Source: JABDMH01 sp965223165 (GTDB lineage: Bacteria > Bacteroidota > Bacteroidia > Chitinophagales > Saprospiraceae). From it: a stretch of 64,000 nt of DNA. The notes under the pieces are model-generated. The model was given only the letters and a program-made list of their open reading frames with translations, had not been told where the DNA came from and did no database searches. The DNA is taken from assembly GCA_965223165.1 (NCBI GenBank), contig CBDCVQ010000009.1, forward strand, positions 62,001 to 126,000, written 5' to 3'. Below are positions 33,876 through 43,119 of this stretch, piece by piece (within the stretch, counting starts at the first letter, position 1; the number at the start of each line of letters is the position of its first letter). The translations under genes were made by a program, and so were the position numbers.

Positions 33876-36552
33876 CCTCATACTGATTCTGACGCTAAGC
33901 CTCGCCAGTCAGCTGCAGGCTGCCTTCGGGCAATCCATCTGGGATTCTCTCCTGGCAGGTGGAGATAATGCTCAGATCTATCAACGCCTCGACAGTTTTC
34001 ACCAGACGCATCACCATCTTGCCTCATCCGAGACGTCCCGGCTCTATGCAGAACTCGGCAAGTACGCCAATCGCCTAAAGCAGTATGCGATCGCAGCCTC
34101 CCACTATCGCCGGGCCATCGAGTATTGTTCCGCTCCTCTCGCTGACTCGGTCGAATTTCAACGCTTGCATTACCTGCTCGGGCGGGTCTTGCTGCGTGAG
34201 CATCAGGTGCTCCAGGCCAAAGCCTCCTTCCGGCAGGCCATTGACATGCCCGTCCCTTCCCGCCACCGCAGCGCCAGCATCCGCGAATTGGGAAATGCCT
34301 ATCTACGAGAAGGATCATATAGCAAGAGCAAGGATTACTTTGAGTTGGGCCTGCAATCGGCACAGTCCCGTGGTGACCTACTCGGTGTGCAGAACAGCCT
34401 CATCCAATTGGCCTATGTCAAAATCAATCTGGCACAACTAGATGCTGCCATCCGGGATCTCTTGCGAGCGCGAAGTATACCGACGGATGCCTCGACCTCC
34501 CTTCGCATGCACAATGAGGGCCGCATGCTTGACCTGTTGGCCTGGGCATCGGACCAAGGTGGCTCGTACGCTCAAGCGCTACGATACTACGAAGAAGCCC
34601 TGTTGGCATTTCAAGAGACAGACCAGTACACTCAACTGGTAAAAGCCGACAATTATAGCAATCGGGGCCGGGTATTGTACCGACTACAACGATACGATGA
34701 AAGCTTTGAACTGCTCAGTCGAGCCCACCAGCTATACAGCGGCGAGGGGGTTGCGCACGGACCTTCTTTGGCCAATATTCATGTACACTTGTCGGATGTC
34801 CAGGCCCGACGTTCACAGATTGCCGAAGCATTACGGCATAGCGACGAGGCGCTGACGGCCTGGTTGAGTCAACCTGTACCGAACTTAAGCTTCGCGGCAC
34901 TCCGTCAATCTTCCGATCTGCCAGAAACGATACACCATCTGACAGATCGCTATCATCTGCTAAAGCGATCGGAGCGAGCATTTGATGCGGACGCTCGGCA
35001 CCTATACTTACTCTTGGTCGATAGTCTGATCCAGCGGGTGCAAGACCGGCAGTATTTCCATCGTAGCATCCATCACTGGCGCTCCTATGCCCATGACTTT
35101 TACCAGATGGCGGTGGCAGAAGCGTCAGCCCTGCACAACACCACCCTGGCGCTATACTTCTCCGAAAAAGATAAGGGCATCACGATTCTCAATGTACTTT
35201 TTTCAGATAGTCGGACGGCGAAGTATGACGAAAGAGACATGTACGTAATTGACTCGATCGAACATCTGATCCAGCGACGAGAGAAAGCACTGTACCTCCA
35301 AGGGGGCCGGGCGGATCTAGACCCAGACCTGCGACTACTCAGTGATCAATATTATCAACAGATTGAAATTTTTGAACGTAAATACCCGGAATTTAATCTC
35401 AGCCTGGCGGGACAATTGACTCCGAGTATCGGCCATCAAGCGGCGAGACGCCTTGATGCCCAAACCTCCATTCTTGAGTATTTTCAAGGGGGCGACTCCA
35501 TCCATTACTTCCACCTGAGGGAGGACACGATTTCGCTTCACACCTCCCTGTTCGACAGCGATAAAAGGCAATTATTACAAAAATTAATTCGATGGCTGCA
35601 AGACCCAACATCTGCCCCGTCAGATATCGAAGCCAGTGCGCATGACTTGTCCTCGTCCCTGCTCCCCGAGGGCTTGACCGGGCTGCGGAAAAATGTCATC
35701 ATCATTCCGGAAGCGAATTTATTTTCGCTCCCTTTTGAGCTGCTGCACTATCGGCAGGAGAATCTGATGCAGTCACGTCACCTACGCTACTATTTTACGA
35801 TTCGGACATATCTGGCCCAAGCAGCCAAGCGATCGCCCCCGGGCAGCGGCACCGTGCTGGCCATCGCACCCACCTATGTGAGCCCCCAATTAAAATTGCC
35901 GCATATGGCCAAGGAGTTATCCTCCATCGCCGCTCACTGGCAATCGAGGCGGATAGAAGATGTGTCCTCGCTAACTGCAGCCTTCGAGGACAACCTACCT
36001 CCGACGATCATACATTTTGCCGCGCATGCCAAGTCAGATCCCAACGACAATCGATATTCTTCCCTCCGACTAGGAGATGATGAGTCAGATATGCTCTATC
36101 TGGATGACATCATGGATATGTCGTGGAAAACAGAATTGGTCGTGCTCAGCGCCTGTGAGACGGGCATGGGTCAACCCGTGGCAGGTGAACATCCCCAGAG
36201 TCTGGGCTTGGCATTTACGCACGCAGGGGCCCGAAGTCTCGTACAATCTCTCTGGCGGGTCGATGATGCGTCCACCGCCGAGATCATGCAAGGGTTCTAC
36301 CGGCGACTAGCTGACGGGGAGCCAAAAAGTCAAGCTCTACAAAATGCAAAGCTTGACTTTATGAATGCTTCCCCACAACTATGGCAGCACCCCTACTACT
36401 GGGCGGGGATCGTATACTACGGTGATGATCGGGTGATCTCCAACGCTCGAAAACTAGGGTGGGTGCTGCCAACAGCCGGGGCGATAGCCTTGATGGTTGT
36501 ACTCTTGTATCGGACCCACTCAGCTAAAATCAAAGGGGATATTCCATCTTGA
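33838..36552 (+). CDS. TPR-CHAT domain (caspase-like) membrane-anchored protein
   Basis: 904 residues from 33838; an ATG at 33844 is equally good. Residues 13-31 are a signal or membrane helix. About 40-480 are TPR repeats (for example YAIAASHYRRAIEYC and SYAQALRYYEEALLAF). About 640-860 are a CHAT domain: the catalytic pair is His730 in HFAAHA and Cys773 in VLSACETG. A C-terminal helix (about 877-895) is followed by a short basic tail. CHAT proteases cleave target proteins, as in CRISPR-linked Csx29 and gasdermin loci. Here the topology places the protease outside the cytoplasm. Its target is unknown; the S8 protease or an effector may be activated by it. Confidence 0.92.
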   Translation: MSMVARKPRSWIDLILILTLSLASQLQAAFGQSIWDSLLAGGDNAQIYQRLDSFHQTHHHLASSETSRLYAELGKYANRLKQYAIAASHYRRAIEYCSAPLADSVEFQRLHYLLGRVLLREHQVLQAKASFRQAIDMPVPSRHRSASIRELGNAYLREGSYSKSKDYFELGLQSAQSRGDLLGVQNSLIQLAYVKINLAQLDAAIRDLLRARSIPTDASTSLRMHNEGRMLDLLAWASDQGGSYAQALRYYEEALLAFQETDQYTQLVKADNYSNRGRVLYRLQRYDESFELLSRAHQLYSGEGVAHGPSLANIHVHLSDVQARRSQIAEALRHSDEALTAWLSQPVPNLSFAALRQSSDLPETIHHLTDRYHLLKRSERAFDADARHLYLLLVDSLIQRVQDRQYFHRSIHHWRSYAHDFYQMAVAEASALHNTTLALYFSEKDKGITILNVLFSDSRTAKYDERDMYVIDSIEHLIQRREKALYLQGGRADLDPDLRLLSDQYYQQIEIFERKYPEFNLSLAGQLTPSIGHQAARRLDAQTSILEYFQGGDSIHYFHLREDTISLHTSLFDSDKRQLLQKLIRWLQDPTSAPSDIEASAHDLSSSLLPEGLTGLRKNVIIIPEANLFSLPFELLHYRQENLMQSRHLRYYFTIRTYLAQAAKRSPPGSGTVLAIAPTYVSPQLKLPHMAKELSSIAAHWQSRRIEDVSSLTAAFEDNLPPTIIHFAAHAKSDPNDNRYSSLRLGDDESDMLYLDDIMDMSWKTELVVLSACETGMGQPVAGEHPQSLGLAFTHAGARSLVQSLWRVDDASTAEIMQGFYRRLADGEPKSQALQNAKLDFMNASPQLWQHPYYWAGIVYYGDDRVISNARKLGWVLPTAGAIALMVVLLYRTHSAKIKGDIPS

Positions 36553-38158
36553 CCAGTCGGCCATCGCCAGTGGGTTGCCATTGGTTACGCACCAGTTGCT
36601 GACCCGACTTGGTCCACGAGATGACTTTCTCCTCTCCGTCCACCAGCTCGATCCCCCAAATAAATTTGGCAAATCGCCCAGCGGACCCCGTATTTAAATA
36701 GTGGCTGATAAGGCGCCCATCATTGGTGGCCCGTCGTGAGTTAATGCGGGGTTCGTGCGTGTGGCCAATGATCAGTTTAGTCCGCTTCCGAAAATTCTTA
36801 AGTTCGGTTCTCGCGTGGTAGTAGTCCATCTTGGCCACCAGCTCCGTCTCTGAGAGGTGCCGCACCTTAAAATATTCGTCCCCGGTCAGCACTTCGTCTG
36901 TCACCGCACTCACCTTGGACGGGCGGTCAAAGTACTCCCAAGCTATCTCATGATTCTGCAGCAATGCTTCTAACACCGCCTCTCCGATGGCATTAATCAC
37001 CCCCGAAGAAAGATCGGCATTGGACTCCGCCGTCGCCAATATATTCCGAAAATCAGACTGCAGTTGGGGATTACGCCATTGATTGGTTTTGCTGGGATTC
37101 CAGATGCGGTCAGCCCCCTGGATAAACCAACCTAGTGTCTCCGAAAACACCTCACCAATGGCAAATGCGTGCTGTGGCAATGTCGCAGCATCAAATTGAT
37201 GTCCGTGCGTTACCACATATTTAGGTTCCTTCACAATTTCATGGGCCTCATTTCGGTAATTAATCCGCAAGGCATCACAGAGATTTTTTCGAATATTCTC
37301 GGGCAATAGATTGGTGAGCCTGGACGAGAAATACGGATCGTGGTTTCCTGTAATTCGGGTATAATATCGACGCCCCTTGCGTGCAAACTTCTCCTCCACG
37401 AGATCGTAGAGATCCTGATTGTCACTTAGAATATTGGTAAGAATATTGACTCGATTGGAAATCCGCTCCTGATTTAATTGCTGCCAAGAGATGGATCCAA
37501 TATCCTGGAGCGGCCCCTTTTGGATCAGGTTCTCGTATCGATTTACAATGGCATTGGAAGGCTCGAAGATGGTGTATTCTTCCACGTCCCCATTTTCGAT
37601 CAGGCCGTAGTCATGATCAGCATACCACCTTAGTACATCCTTATAGATGCCCTTATTCCAGCGTCGAAAATAATCGTGACTATGGCCCGATTCCGTGAGG
37701 TGGTGATCGGAGAATATGACGTGCTTTGCCTCAGGATACATCGCCAATTGCAGGGTGTCTGACCCTCGAGCAGCCACGCCTTCTTTGCCTGTGATCGTAC
37801 CCAGGGTGCCACCCCTGGCGCGGGTCATGCTGGTGACACGGCGGATGCGCGCCTTTCTGGGCTGTAGGTTGATCGTCTTGACTCGCTTAAAGACGTTGTC
37901 CTGAATTCTTATCCTGGGATTGGGCACCATGGGATTGCGCATATCGATTGTAAATTCGCTCTTGCCGAGCATCACGGCCACCATGTGCATGTAGTTGGCT
38001 CGCAAGCTTCGCTCGATATCTTCCTTGTGCTCCTTTTTGTACTTGTTTCCGATTTGAAACAACTCCCACAACTTGTCAAAGAAAACCTCTTCGCGTTGTG
38101 ATTTCAGATTATACTCCCGGGCAATCGCCTTGATGGGAGTCTTGGTGATAAAAGACAT
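36530..38158 (-). CDS. Calcineurin-like metallophosphoesterase, large, cytoplasmic
   Basis: 542 residues, no signal peptide. The five metal motifs are present: Asp151 and His153 in FSDHHL, Asp191 in ENGDVEE, GNHD at 271-274, His318/His320 in VTHGHQ and His466/His468 in GHTHEP. An N-terminal extension of 140 residues is basic and rich in Arg/Lys (IRIQDNVFKRVKTINL, RKARIRRVTS), suggesting nucleic-acid or polyphosphate contact. Its 3' end overlaps the convergent CHAT gene by 23 bp. A protein of unknown function is encoded 158 bp upstream on the same strand. Confidence 0.85.
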   Translation of the reverse strand: MSFITKTPIKAIAREYNLKSQREEVFFDKLWELFQIGNKYKKEHKEDIERSLRANYMHMVAVMLGKSEFTIDMRNPMVPNPRIRIQDNVFKRVKTINLQPRKARIRRVTSMTRARGGTLGTITGKEGVAARGSDTLQLAMYPEAKHVIFSDHHLTESGHSHDYFRRWNKGIYKDVLRWYADHDYGLIENGDVEEYTIFEPSNAIVNRYENLIQKGPLQDIGSISWQQLNQERISNRVNILTNILSDNQDLYDLVEEKFARKGRRYYTRITGNHDPYFSSRLTNLLPENIRKNLCDALRINYRNEAHEIVKEPKYVVTHGHQFDAATLPQHAFAIGEVFSETLGWFIQGADRIWNPSKTNQWRNPQLQSDFRNILATAESNADLSSGVINAIGEAVLEALLQNHEIAWEYFDRPSKVSAVTDEVLTGDEYFKVRHLSETELVAKMDYYHARTELKNFRKRTKLIIGHTHEPRINSRRATNDGRLISHYLNTGSAGRFAKFIWGIELVDGEEKVISWTKSGQQLVRNQWQPTGDGRLVKMEYPL

Positions 38159-38316
38159 AATTTTTCTGATTTTTGAAATTAGTAGCTGCGCCCTGCACCG
38201 GGCTCACGTCAGATCCGTCTGTGGGACCCCTGACAGGTCTCTCGCGAATGCAGCCAACGGTGAATAAGGCGGGAGCGAATTACTTCGCCCCCAGTTTGGA
38301 GTGGGTGATTTACGGT

Positions 38317-38946
38317 TTACGTAGTGGCCGCCTTCTTGGCACGCACACCCTTTTTGACAGCGGACGTCTTTTTGGTCTTCGCGTACTTCCTCATGTTGAT
38401 TTTGCCGTCAGAAATGATGCGGTACTTAAACGTATTGGTACCCACCCTCTTACGCAGATAAACCGAGACCGATTTGCCATAGGTTTTGCGGACTTTGTAG
38501 GTCCACGTATCGAGTCCCTTACCCTGCGCAAAGCGATGGTTCACCACATGACTTTTGTTGCCTGTCTCGGCGTCGGTGGTACAAATGGTGACATCAGTGC
38601 GTGCTTTACCACCCGTCTTTTTGATGGTCACGGTCAATTCATCATACAGCAAGGGCGCCGTGACAAAGAGTCGATCTTTGACCAGCGTACCTGCCTCTGC
38701 ATCATTGGCCTCCAGGGCACGAGGTCCGATGGTGGCCCAGGACTGCCGGTTTTTATGAAAGACAAAGTCGTGTGCTTCCTCCGATGCTTCAATAATAAAT
38801 TCTTGCACTTGCTCCGGGAGTGGTGCCATGGGCAAGGCTTGCTTGCCGATCTCGTGTGAGGTCTTATAGATCTTCTTCCAAATCGGAACGATCAGACTTC
38901 CAAATCCTCGACAGGCGCTGCTGCCGGTGCTATTTGACTTTTTCAT
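38317..38946 (-). CDS. Unknown protein with lysine-rich C-terminal tail
   Basis: 209 residues, not recognised. No signal peptide or membrane helix. The middle (about 75-175) looks like a beta-rich domain with alternating strands (RLFVTAPLLYDELTVTIKK, GLDTWTYKVRKTYGKSVSVYL). The last 30 residues are rich in Lys, Ala, Thr and Val (AKTKKTSAV, KGVRAKK), reminiscent of DNA- or RNA-binding tails. It is upstream of the metallophosphoesterase gene on the same strand, and both products have unusually basic parts, so they may be functionally linked. Confidence 0.6.
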   Translation of the reverse strand: MKKSNSTGSSACRGFGSLIVPIWKKIYKTSHEIGKQALPMAPLPEQVQEFIIEASEEAHDFVFHKNRQSWATIGPRALEANDAEAGTLVKDRLFVTAPLLYDELTVTIKKTGGKARTDVTICTTDAETGNKSHVVNHRFAQGKGLDTWTYKVRKTYGKSVSVYLRKRVGTNTFKYRIISDGKINMRKYAKTKKTSAVKKGVRAKKAATT

Positions 38947-39319
38947 TATGTTGAAGATTAATTTGTGAGTAAAAAAAATTAGCTGTGCCGTGGTGTCTGA
39001 TCAGAGTATTTGCTTCCGTGCACATGGAGTTGTACCAGGAGAGAATGTTTTCCACATAAAGTGGATGGTTTTTTTTTTGACATTTCCACTCGGGACGGCA
39101 GAGATGCCAAGTGAATGGCCATGGAGCTAAAAGGCACGGAACTATCACCTGCTATCTGCTCTGAACATTACACGTAATATGTCAGTGAGCAAATCGATAT
39201 CGCAAGATGTAGGGCAATTGTAGAAGGAACTCCAGTATCACTCAGCCTTTGCCTTGAGACTTGTAGCCGTCACACGTGATTGACAATTGTCATACCTTGC
39301 CTCCGCCCAAATAGCTACC
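38947..39319. other. 373-bp divergent intergenic region with operator-like palindrome
   Basis: It separates the minus-strand unknown gene and the plus-strand zinc-ribbon gene. It contains a run of ten T residues near 39070, the palindromes CACGTG (39273-39278) and TGACAATTGTCA (39281-39292), and the -7 like box at 39293. No gene is seen. Confidence 0.6.
39281..39300 (+). promoter_or_regulatory. 12-bp perfect palindrome abutting a -7-like box
   Basis: TGACAATTGTCA (39281-39292) is perfectly self-complementary and is followed at once by TACCTTGC (39293-39300), close to TAnnTTTG. The ATG at 39320 is 19 bp further on. The arrangement suits a dimeric regulator blocking the promoter and rules against the earlier start at 39287, which lies inside the palindrome. 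Confidence 0.5.
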
Positions 39320-39937
39320 ATGATCAATGTCTGTGTCCAGTGCGGGCAGTACCATGTCGACAAGGTGATCGATGAGTCTGGGGCTTTTGCCATCTGTCCA
39401 AGCTGTGGACACGCCCATCCGTTGGTTCGGCTGCCGATGCTCGTCGTCTGTGGACCCAGTTGCACCGGAAAGTCAACAGTCTGCCATGCCCTAACCGGTC
39501 AACTGCATCAGGTCATTATTTTGGAAGGAGACATACTTTGGAGTGATGCCTTTGCCCATCCTGAAGGGGATTATCGCGCCTTTTTTGAAGCCTGGCTGCG
39601 GATAGCCAAGAACATCGGGCAATCTGGACGGCCCGTGGTCTTGTTTAGTGCCGGTGCTATCCCACCCAATCTTGAGCCTTGCGTCGAACGAAGATATTTT
39701 GCCGATGTCCACTACCTGTGCCTGATCTGCGACGAGCAGATCCTAACGGAGCGCCTCCTCAGTAGACCTAAGTGGCGGGGGAGCGGAGAGGAGACATTTA
39801 TTAAAGATCAGCTACAATTTAACCGATGGTGCAAGAAATACCAGGGCCCCCACTGGCAGTTACTGGACACTACCGCCGAGCCCCCAGCCGCGACCGCGCA
39901 GCAAGTTAGTGATTGGATCTGCTCTCTGGTCGCCTGA
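39320..39937 (+). CDS. Zinc-ribbon plus P-loop nucleoside-kinase-like protein
   Basis: 205 residues from the ATG at 39320. An N-terminal zinc ribbon has Cys5-X2-Cys8 and Cys26-X2-Cys29. A P-loop follows, GPSCTGKST, with ILEGDILWS as the second acidic motif, resembling small nucleotide or shikimate kinases and AAA-type toxin kinases. The helical C terminus contains SRPKWRGSGEETFIKDQLQFNRW, a lid-like segment. The phosphate acceptor is unknown. The combination of ribbon and kinase is uncommon. The PhoX gene starts 53 bp after it. Confidence 0.75.
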   Translation: MINVCVQCGQYHVDKVIDESGAFAICPSCGHAHPLVRLPMLVVCGPSCTGKSTVCHALTGQLHQVIILEGDILWSDAFAHPEGDYRAFFEAWLRIAKNIGQSGRPVVLFSAGAIPPNLEPCVERRYFADVHYLCLICDEQILTERLLSRPKWRGSGEETFIKDQLQFNRWCKKYQGPHWQLLDTTAEPPAATAQQVSDWICSLVA

Positions 39938-39990
39938 CCCACCTCGCCAGACCCGTCGACCCTTTCCTGGTATTTTTTTACCTTCTGCAG

Positions 39991-41412
39991 ATGAAAAGAA
40001 GACGCTTCCTCTCACAAAGTGCCCGCTGCAGTCTGGGATTTCTTGGCTTGCAGACCTTTGCCCTTGGCTGCGCCTCCGAGGCATCGAGCAGTGGCCAACT
40101 GACGGAGATTGATAAATCCATCCTGCAGCCAGGCTACGGGCCGCTTCAGTCCGATCCCCAGGGCATCCTGGACCTTCCTGAGGGCTTTCAATACAAGATC
40201 ATATCTCGTCGCGGCGATCAGATGTCCGATGGATTTCTGGTACCGGGCAGCCCCGATGGCATGGCCACCTTCCCGGCCGCCTTTGACAAGGTGCTGATCG
40301 TGCGCAATCATGAGGTATCGCCCGGCGACCGCGCGGGTGGACCCTTTGGAGAGGATTATGCCCTACTTGGCGGCGTGACACCGCAGCAGTTGTACGACTA
40401 TGGCCGAGGTATATTGCCTTGTCTGGGCGGCACCACGACCATTCTCTATGATCCGGCCACGGGCACAGTGGAGCAAGAGTACCTCAGCCTGGCTGGTACG
40501 ATACGCAACTGCGCCGGCGGTGCCACCCCATGGAACAGTTGGATCACGTGCGAAGAAAATGTCAGCAACGCCAACAATCAACTGGAGAAGAACCACGGAT
40601 ACAACTTTGAGGTGCCCGCGCAGGTGCAACCACAACTGTTTGATCCCGTGCCTCTCCGAGAAATGGGCCGCTTCAATCACGAGGCCGTGTGTGTCTGCCC
40701 CAAGACCAGTATCGTCTATCAGTCAGAAGATCGCCACGACAGCTTGATCTACCGCTACCTCCCCAACGTGCGGGGCCGCCTGCATGAAGGAGGCAAATTG
40801 CAGATCTTGGCGATCAAAGGGCAGCCCGGTTTTGATACGCGCAATTGGAAAGACAAGACCGATATGCAGATGGAAATCGGCAAAAAGTACGAGGTGGAAT
40901 GGCTGGATATCGACGGCATCGACTCGGAAGAGGACGACCTCAGACTCAGGGGCTACGAGAAAGGGGCCGCCAGATTTGCCCGGGGCGAAGGAATGTGGTA
41001 TGGCGAAAACGAATTCTATGTCGCCTGCACCAACGGCGGAGCTCTGGAACATGGTCAAATATTTAGGTACATACCGTCTCCGGCGGAGGGCACCAGCAGA
41101 GAACTCGACCAACCTCCCACCATCGAGATTTTTGTCGAGCCGAATAATATTGATCTACTTAAGAGCTGCGACAACCTGACAATCTCCCGCGATGGGGATC
41201 TGGTCATATGCGAAGATCGGTCCACCCCCCGCATCGTGGGAGTCACTCCGGAAGGCGGGATCTACCACATTGCCAACAATGTAGGCTACCCATCAGAATT
41301 TGCCGGGGCTACGTTTTCACCCGACGGTTCAACGCTGTTCGTCAATATTCAGGGACCCGGCCTGACCTTGGCCATTTCCGGTCCTTGGTCTCGAGAAAGA
41401 CTGTTGGGTTAG
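39991..41412 (+). CDS. PhoX-type (DUF839) phosphatase-like lipoprotein, Tat signal
   Basis: 473 residues from the ATG at 39991. The N terminus MKRRRFLSQSARCSLGFLGL is a twin-arginine signal ending in FALGC (Cys27), a lipobox. The rest is a DUF839 beta-propeller: FPAAFDKVLIVRNHE, CAGGATPWNSWITCEEN, GRFNHEAVCV and SEDRHDSLIYRY are family landmarks. True PhoX enzymes are Ca/Fe alkaline phosphatases; shorter DUF839 proteins such as this are less certain. Folded export with cofactor is implied by the Tat signal. Confidence 0.88.
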   Translation: MKRRRFLSQSARCSLGFLGLQTFALGCASEASSSGQLTEIDKSILQPGYGPLQSDPQGILDLPEGFQYKIISRRGDQMSDGFLVPGSPDGMATFPAAFDKVLIVRNHEVSPGDRAGGPFGEDYALLGGVTPQQLYDYGRGILPCLGGTTTILYDPATGTVEQEYLSLAGTIRNCAGGATPWNSWITCEENVSNANNQLEKNHGYNFEVPAQVQPQLFDPVPLREMGRFNHEAVCVCPKTSIVYQSEDRHDSLIYRYLPNVRGRLHEGGKLQILAIKGQPGFDTRNWKDKTDMQMEIGKKYEVEWLDIDGIDSEEDDLRLRGYEKGAARFARGEGMWYGENEFYVACTNGGALEHGQIFRYIPSPAEGTSRELDQPPTIEIFVEPNNIDLLKSCDNLTISRDGDLVICEDRSTPRIVGVTPEGGIYHIANNVGYPSEFAGATFSPDGSTLFVNIQGPGLTLAISGPWSRERLLG

Positions 41413-41638
41413 CACCCGATGATTCCAACGTTCTGGCCCTAACTAGTGCTTGGCGTCGAGTCAAGTGTCCGCTTTGTTGAGCACATCGCAATCTAGGGCG
41501 AAATCCGCCCGAAATATCCGATTACTCATCCATGTTGATTGACTGTTCACTGCTGTGCCCCGTCCAATCGAATGCCCTTTACCCCACCCCGATTTCTATG
41601 CACCTTGATGATATCAAGGATCACAAACAACAGAAATC

Positions 41639-42145
41639 ATGGAAAGCATTCATCAGTTCACCCAATCCATTATCAAGCGGATGCAGCAGGATGGCATCAA
41701 TCAGGCAATCGAATTGCATGACCTCTTTTCCCAATATCGTGGACTGGATTGGCTTTCTTCGCTGTCATATGAGCGCCAGAAACCCGTGCGCACCATTATT
41801 TACCAAGACCCGGCGCTCAGTCTAGTGCTGATACCCTGGGAGGGTGGCAAAAAGAGCAGCAAACACGGTCATCCGGGCACCGGCGGACTCATTAAGGTCC
41901 TTACGGGCTCCTTGCGCGAGACTAGATTTGACCCGGTCGACACCGACCGGATGATTGGACGTCACTTGCTCAGTACCGGGGAAGTCTCCTACATTCATGA
42001 CGATTTCGCCCATCACATCGTAGAAAATCCGAAGGAACAGTTGGCGGTTTCCCTGCACTTATACACCACCGGAGAGCAGCTGACGGCCGAACCGGTCTTC
42101 CGGATTCCAGACAGCTATCGCACGGTCTGGACACCCGCCGCCTAA
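41639..42145 (+). CDS. Cysteine dioxygenase family protein
   Basis: 168 residues, cupin fold. KSSKHGHPGTGGLIKVLTGSL contains the two iron-binding histidines and the first cupin motif; the third histidine lies in DFAHHIVEN, followed by AVSLHLYTTG, a typical second motif. It should oxidise a thiol such as cysteine to the sulfinate with Fe(II) and oxygen. It stands alone between PhoX and a phosphatase gene. Confidence 0.88.
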   Translation: MESIHQFTQSIIKRMQQDGINQAIELHDLFSQYRGLDWLSSLSYERQKPVRTIIYQDPALSLVLIPWEGGKKSSKHGHPGTGGLIKVLTGSLRETRFDPVDTDRMIGRHLLSTGEVSYIHDDFAHHIVENPKEQLAVSLHLYTTGEQLTAEPVFRIPDSYRTVWTPAA

Positions 42146-42265
42146 GTGGCCAACGGGCGTATGACAATTGCGATGGCGTCGGATAATCGCTGCTCCCACC
42201 GGACAATCTACTGGCTTGGACCATGCTCGCCAAAGGGTTCAAATGGGGTATAGCACTCCTGCGGC

Positions 42266-42294
42266 TTGACACTTGTAGGGCAATGTCCTACTTT
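42266..42294 (+). promoter_or_regulatory. Promoter TTGACA-17-TACTTT in front of the phosphatase gene
   Basis: TTGACA at 42266-42271 and TACTTT at 42289-42294 are 17 bp apart. The ATG is at 42303, only 8 bp after the second box, so the transcript would be nearly leaderless. Confidence 0.5.
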
Positions 42295-42302
42295 CGTGGG
42301 CC

Positions 42303-42974
42303 ATGCCGACTTACGTCATCGGAGACATTCACGGTTGCCTACGTGCGCTGGATACGCTGCTCCAGGCTACCTCGCCCGGAAGCGATGACGAGCTGGTCTT
42401 TCTCGGAGACTACGTAGACCGAGGACCTGCCTGCAAGCAGACCTTAGACCGAGTGATGGAGCTGCGACAAGACGGCCGTGTGACCACCCTCAAAGGCAAC
42501 CACGAAATCATGATGCTCAACTCGCTGCACAACGCCGCCTATGCCGACTGGTGGAAGACCTGCGGTGGACACGAGACCCTGCAGTCCTTTGGCCTGGAAA
42601 ACGATGACCGATGGTTTGCCAACATCCCGGACCGATATATCGAATTCATGCACGGCACGCAGCCCTACTACAAGGTTGGATCGCATATCATGGTGCATGC
42701 AGGGCTTACGCCCGGTGTACCCCTGGTGACCCAGGACGAGCAAGCCCTCTACTGGCACAAGTATGTGCGACCTCAGGCCTACTCAAAGAGCCATGTCGTG
42801 GTCTCGGGACATACCGCTCGGAAGGATGGACAAATCGCATACTTTGGGCACACCATCGGGATCGACACCTATGCGTATGGCGGGCAATGGTTGTCCTGTC
42901 TGGACATCGACTCCGGCGCCTACTGGCAGGCCAATCAGGCAGGCCAGCTGAAGCATGGGCAGTTGGCGGAGTAG
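42303..42974 (+). CDS. PP2A-like serine/threonine phosphatase family protein
   Basis: 223 residues. The phosphoprotein phosphatase motifs are in order: GDIHG (Asp8, His10), GDYVDRG (Asp36, Asp39) and GNHE (Asn66, His67). HAGLTPG and VVSGHTA provide the last two metal histidines. It is the small bacterial type like PrpA or Ap4A hydrolases, cytoplasmic. Both protein dephosphorylation and diadenosine tetraphosphate cleavage fit; the sequence does not decide. Confidence 0.9.
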   Translation: MPTYVIGDIHGCLRALDTLLQATSPGSDDELVFLGDYVDRGPACKQTLDRVMELRQDGRVTTLKGNHEIMMLNSLHNAAYADWWKTCGGHETLQSFGLENDDRWFANIPDRYIEFMHGTQPYYKVGSHIMVHAGLTPGVPLVTQDEQALYWHKYVRPQAYSKSHVVVSGHTARKDGQIAYFGHTIGIDTYAYGGQWLSCLDIDSGAYWQANQAGQLKHGQLAE

Positions 42975-43119
42975 CGCTTTGGCTCCATTGTCTCTGCACT
43001 TGGGCAGTATGCTCGCTACAGCGTAACGTAGCCAGTTGACCGGCTCGGTCCAAAAAAAATCTGTCACGCTGCAACCTTTCGCTCTAACTTCCAGTTTTCC
43101 CACTTGAAATTGCAACTAC

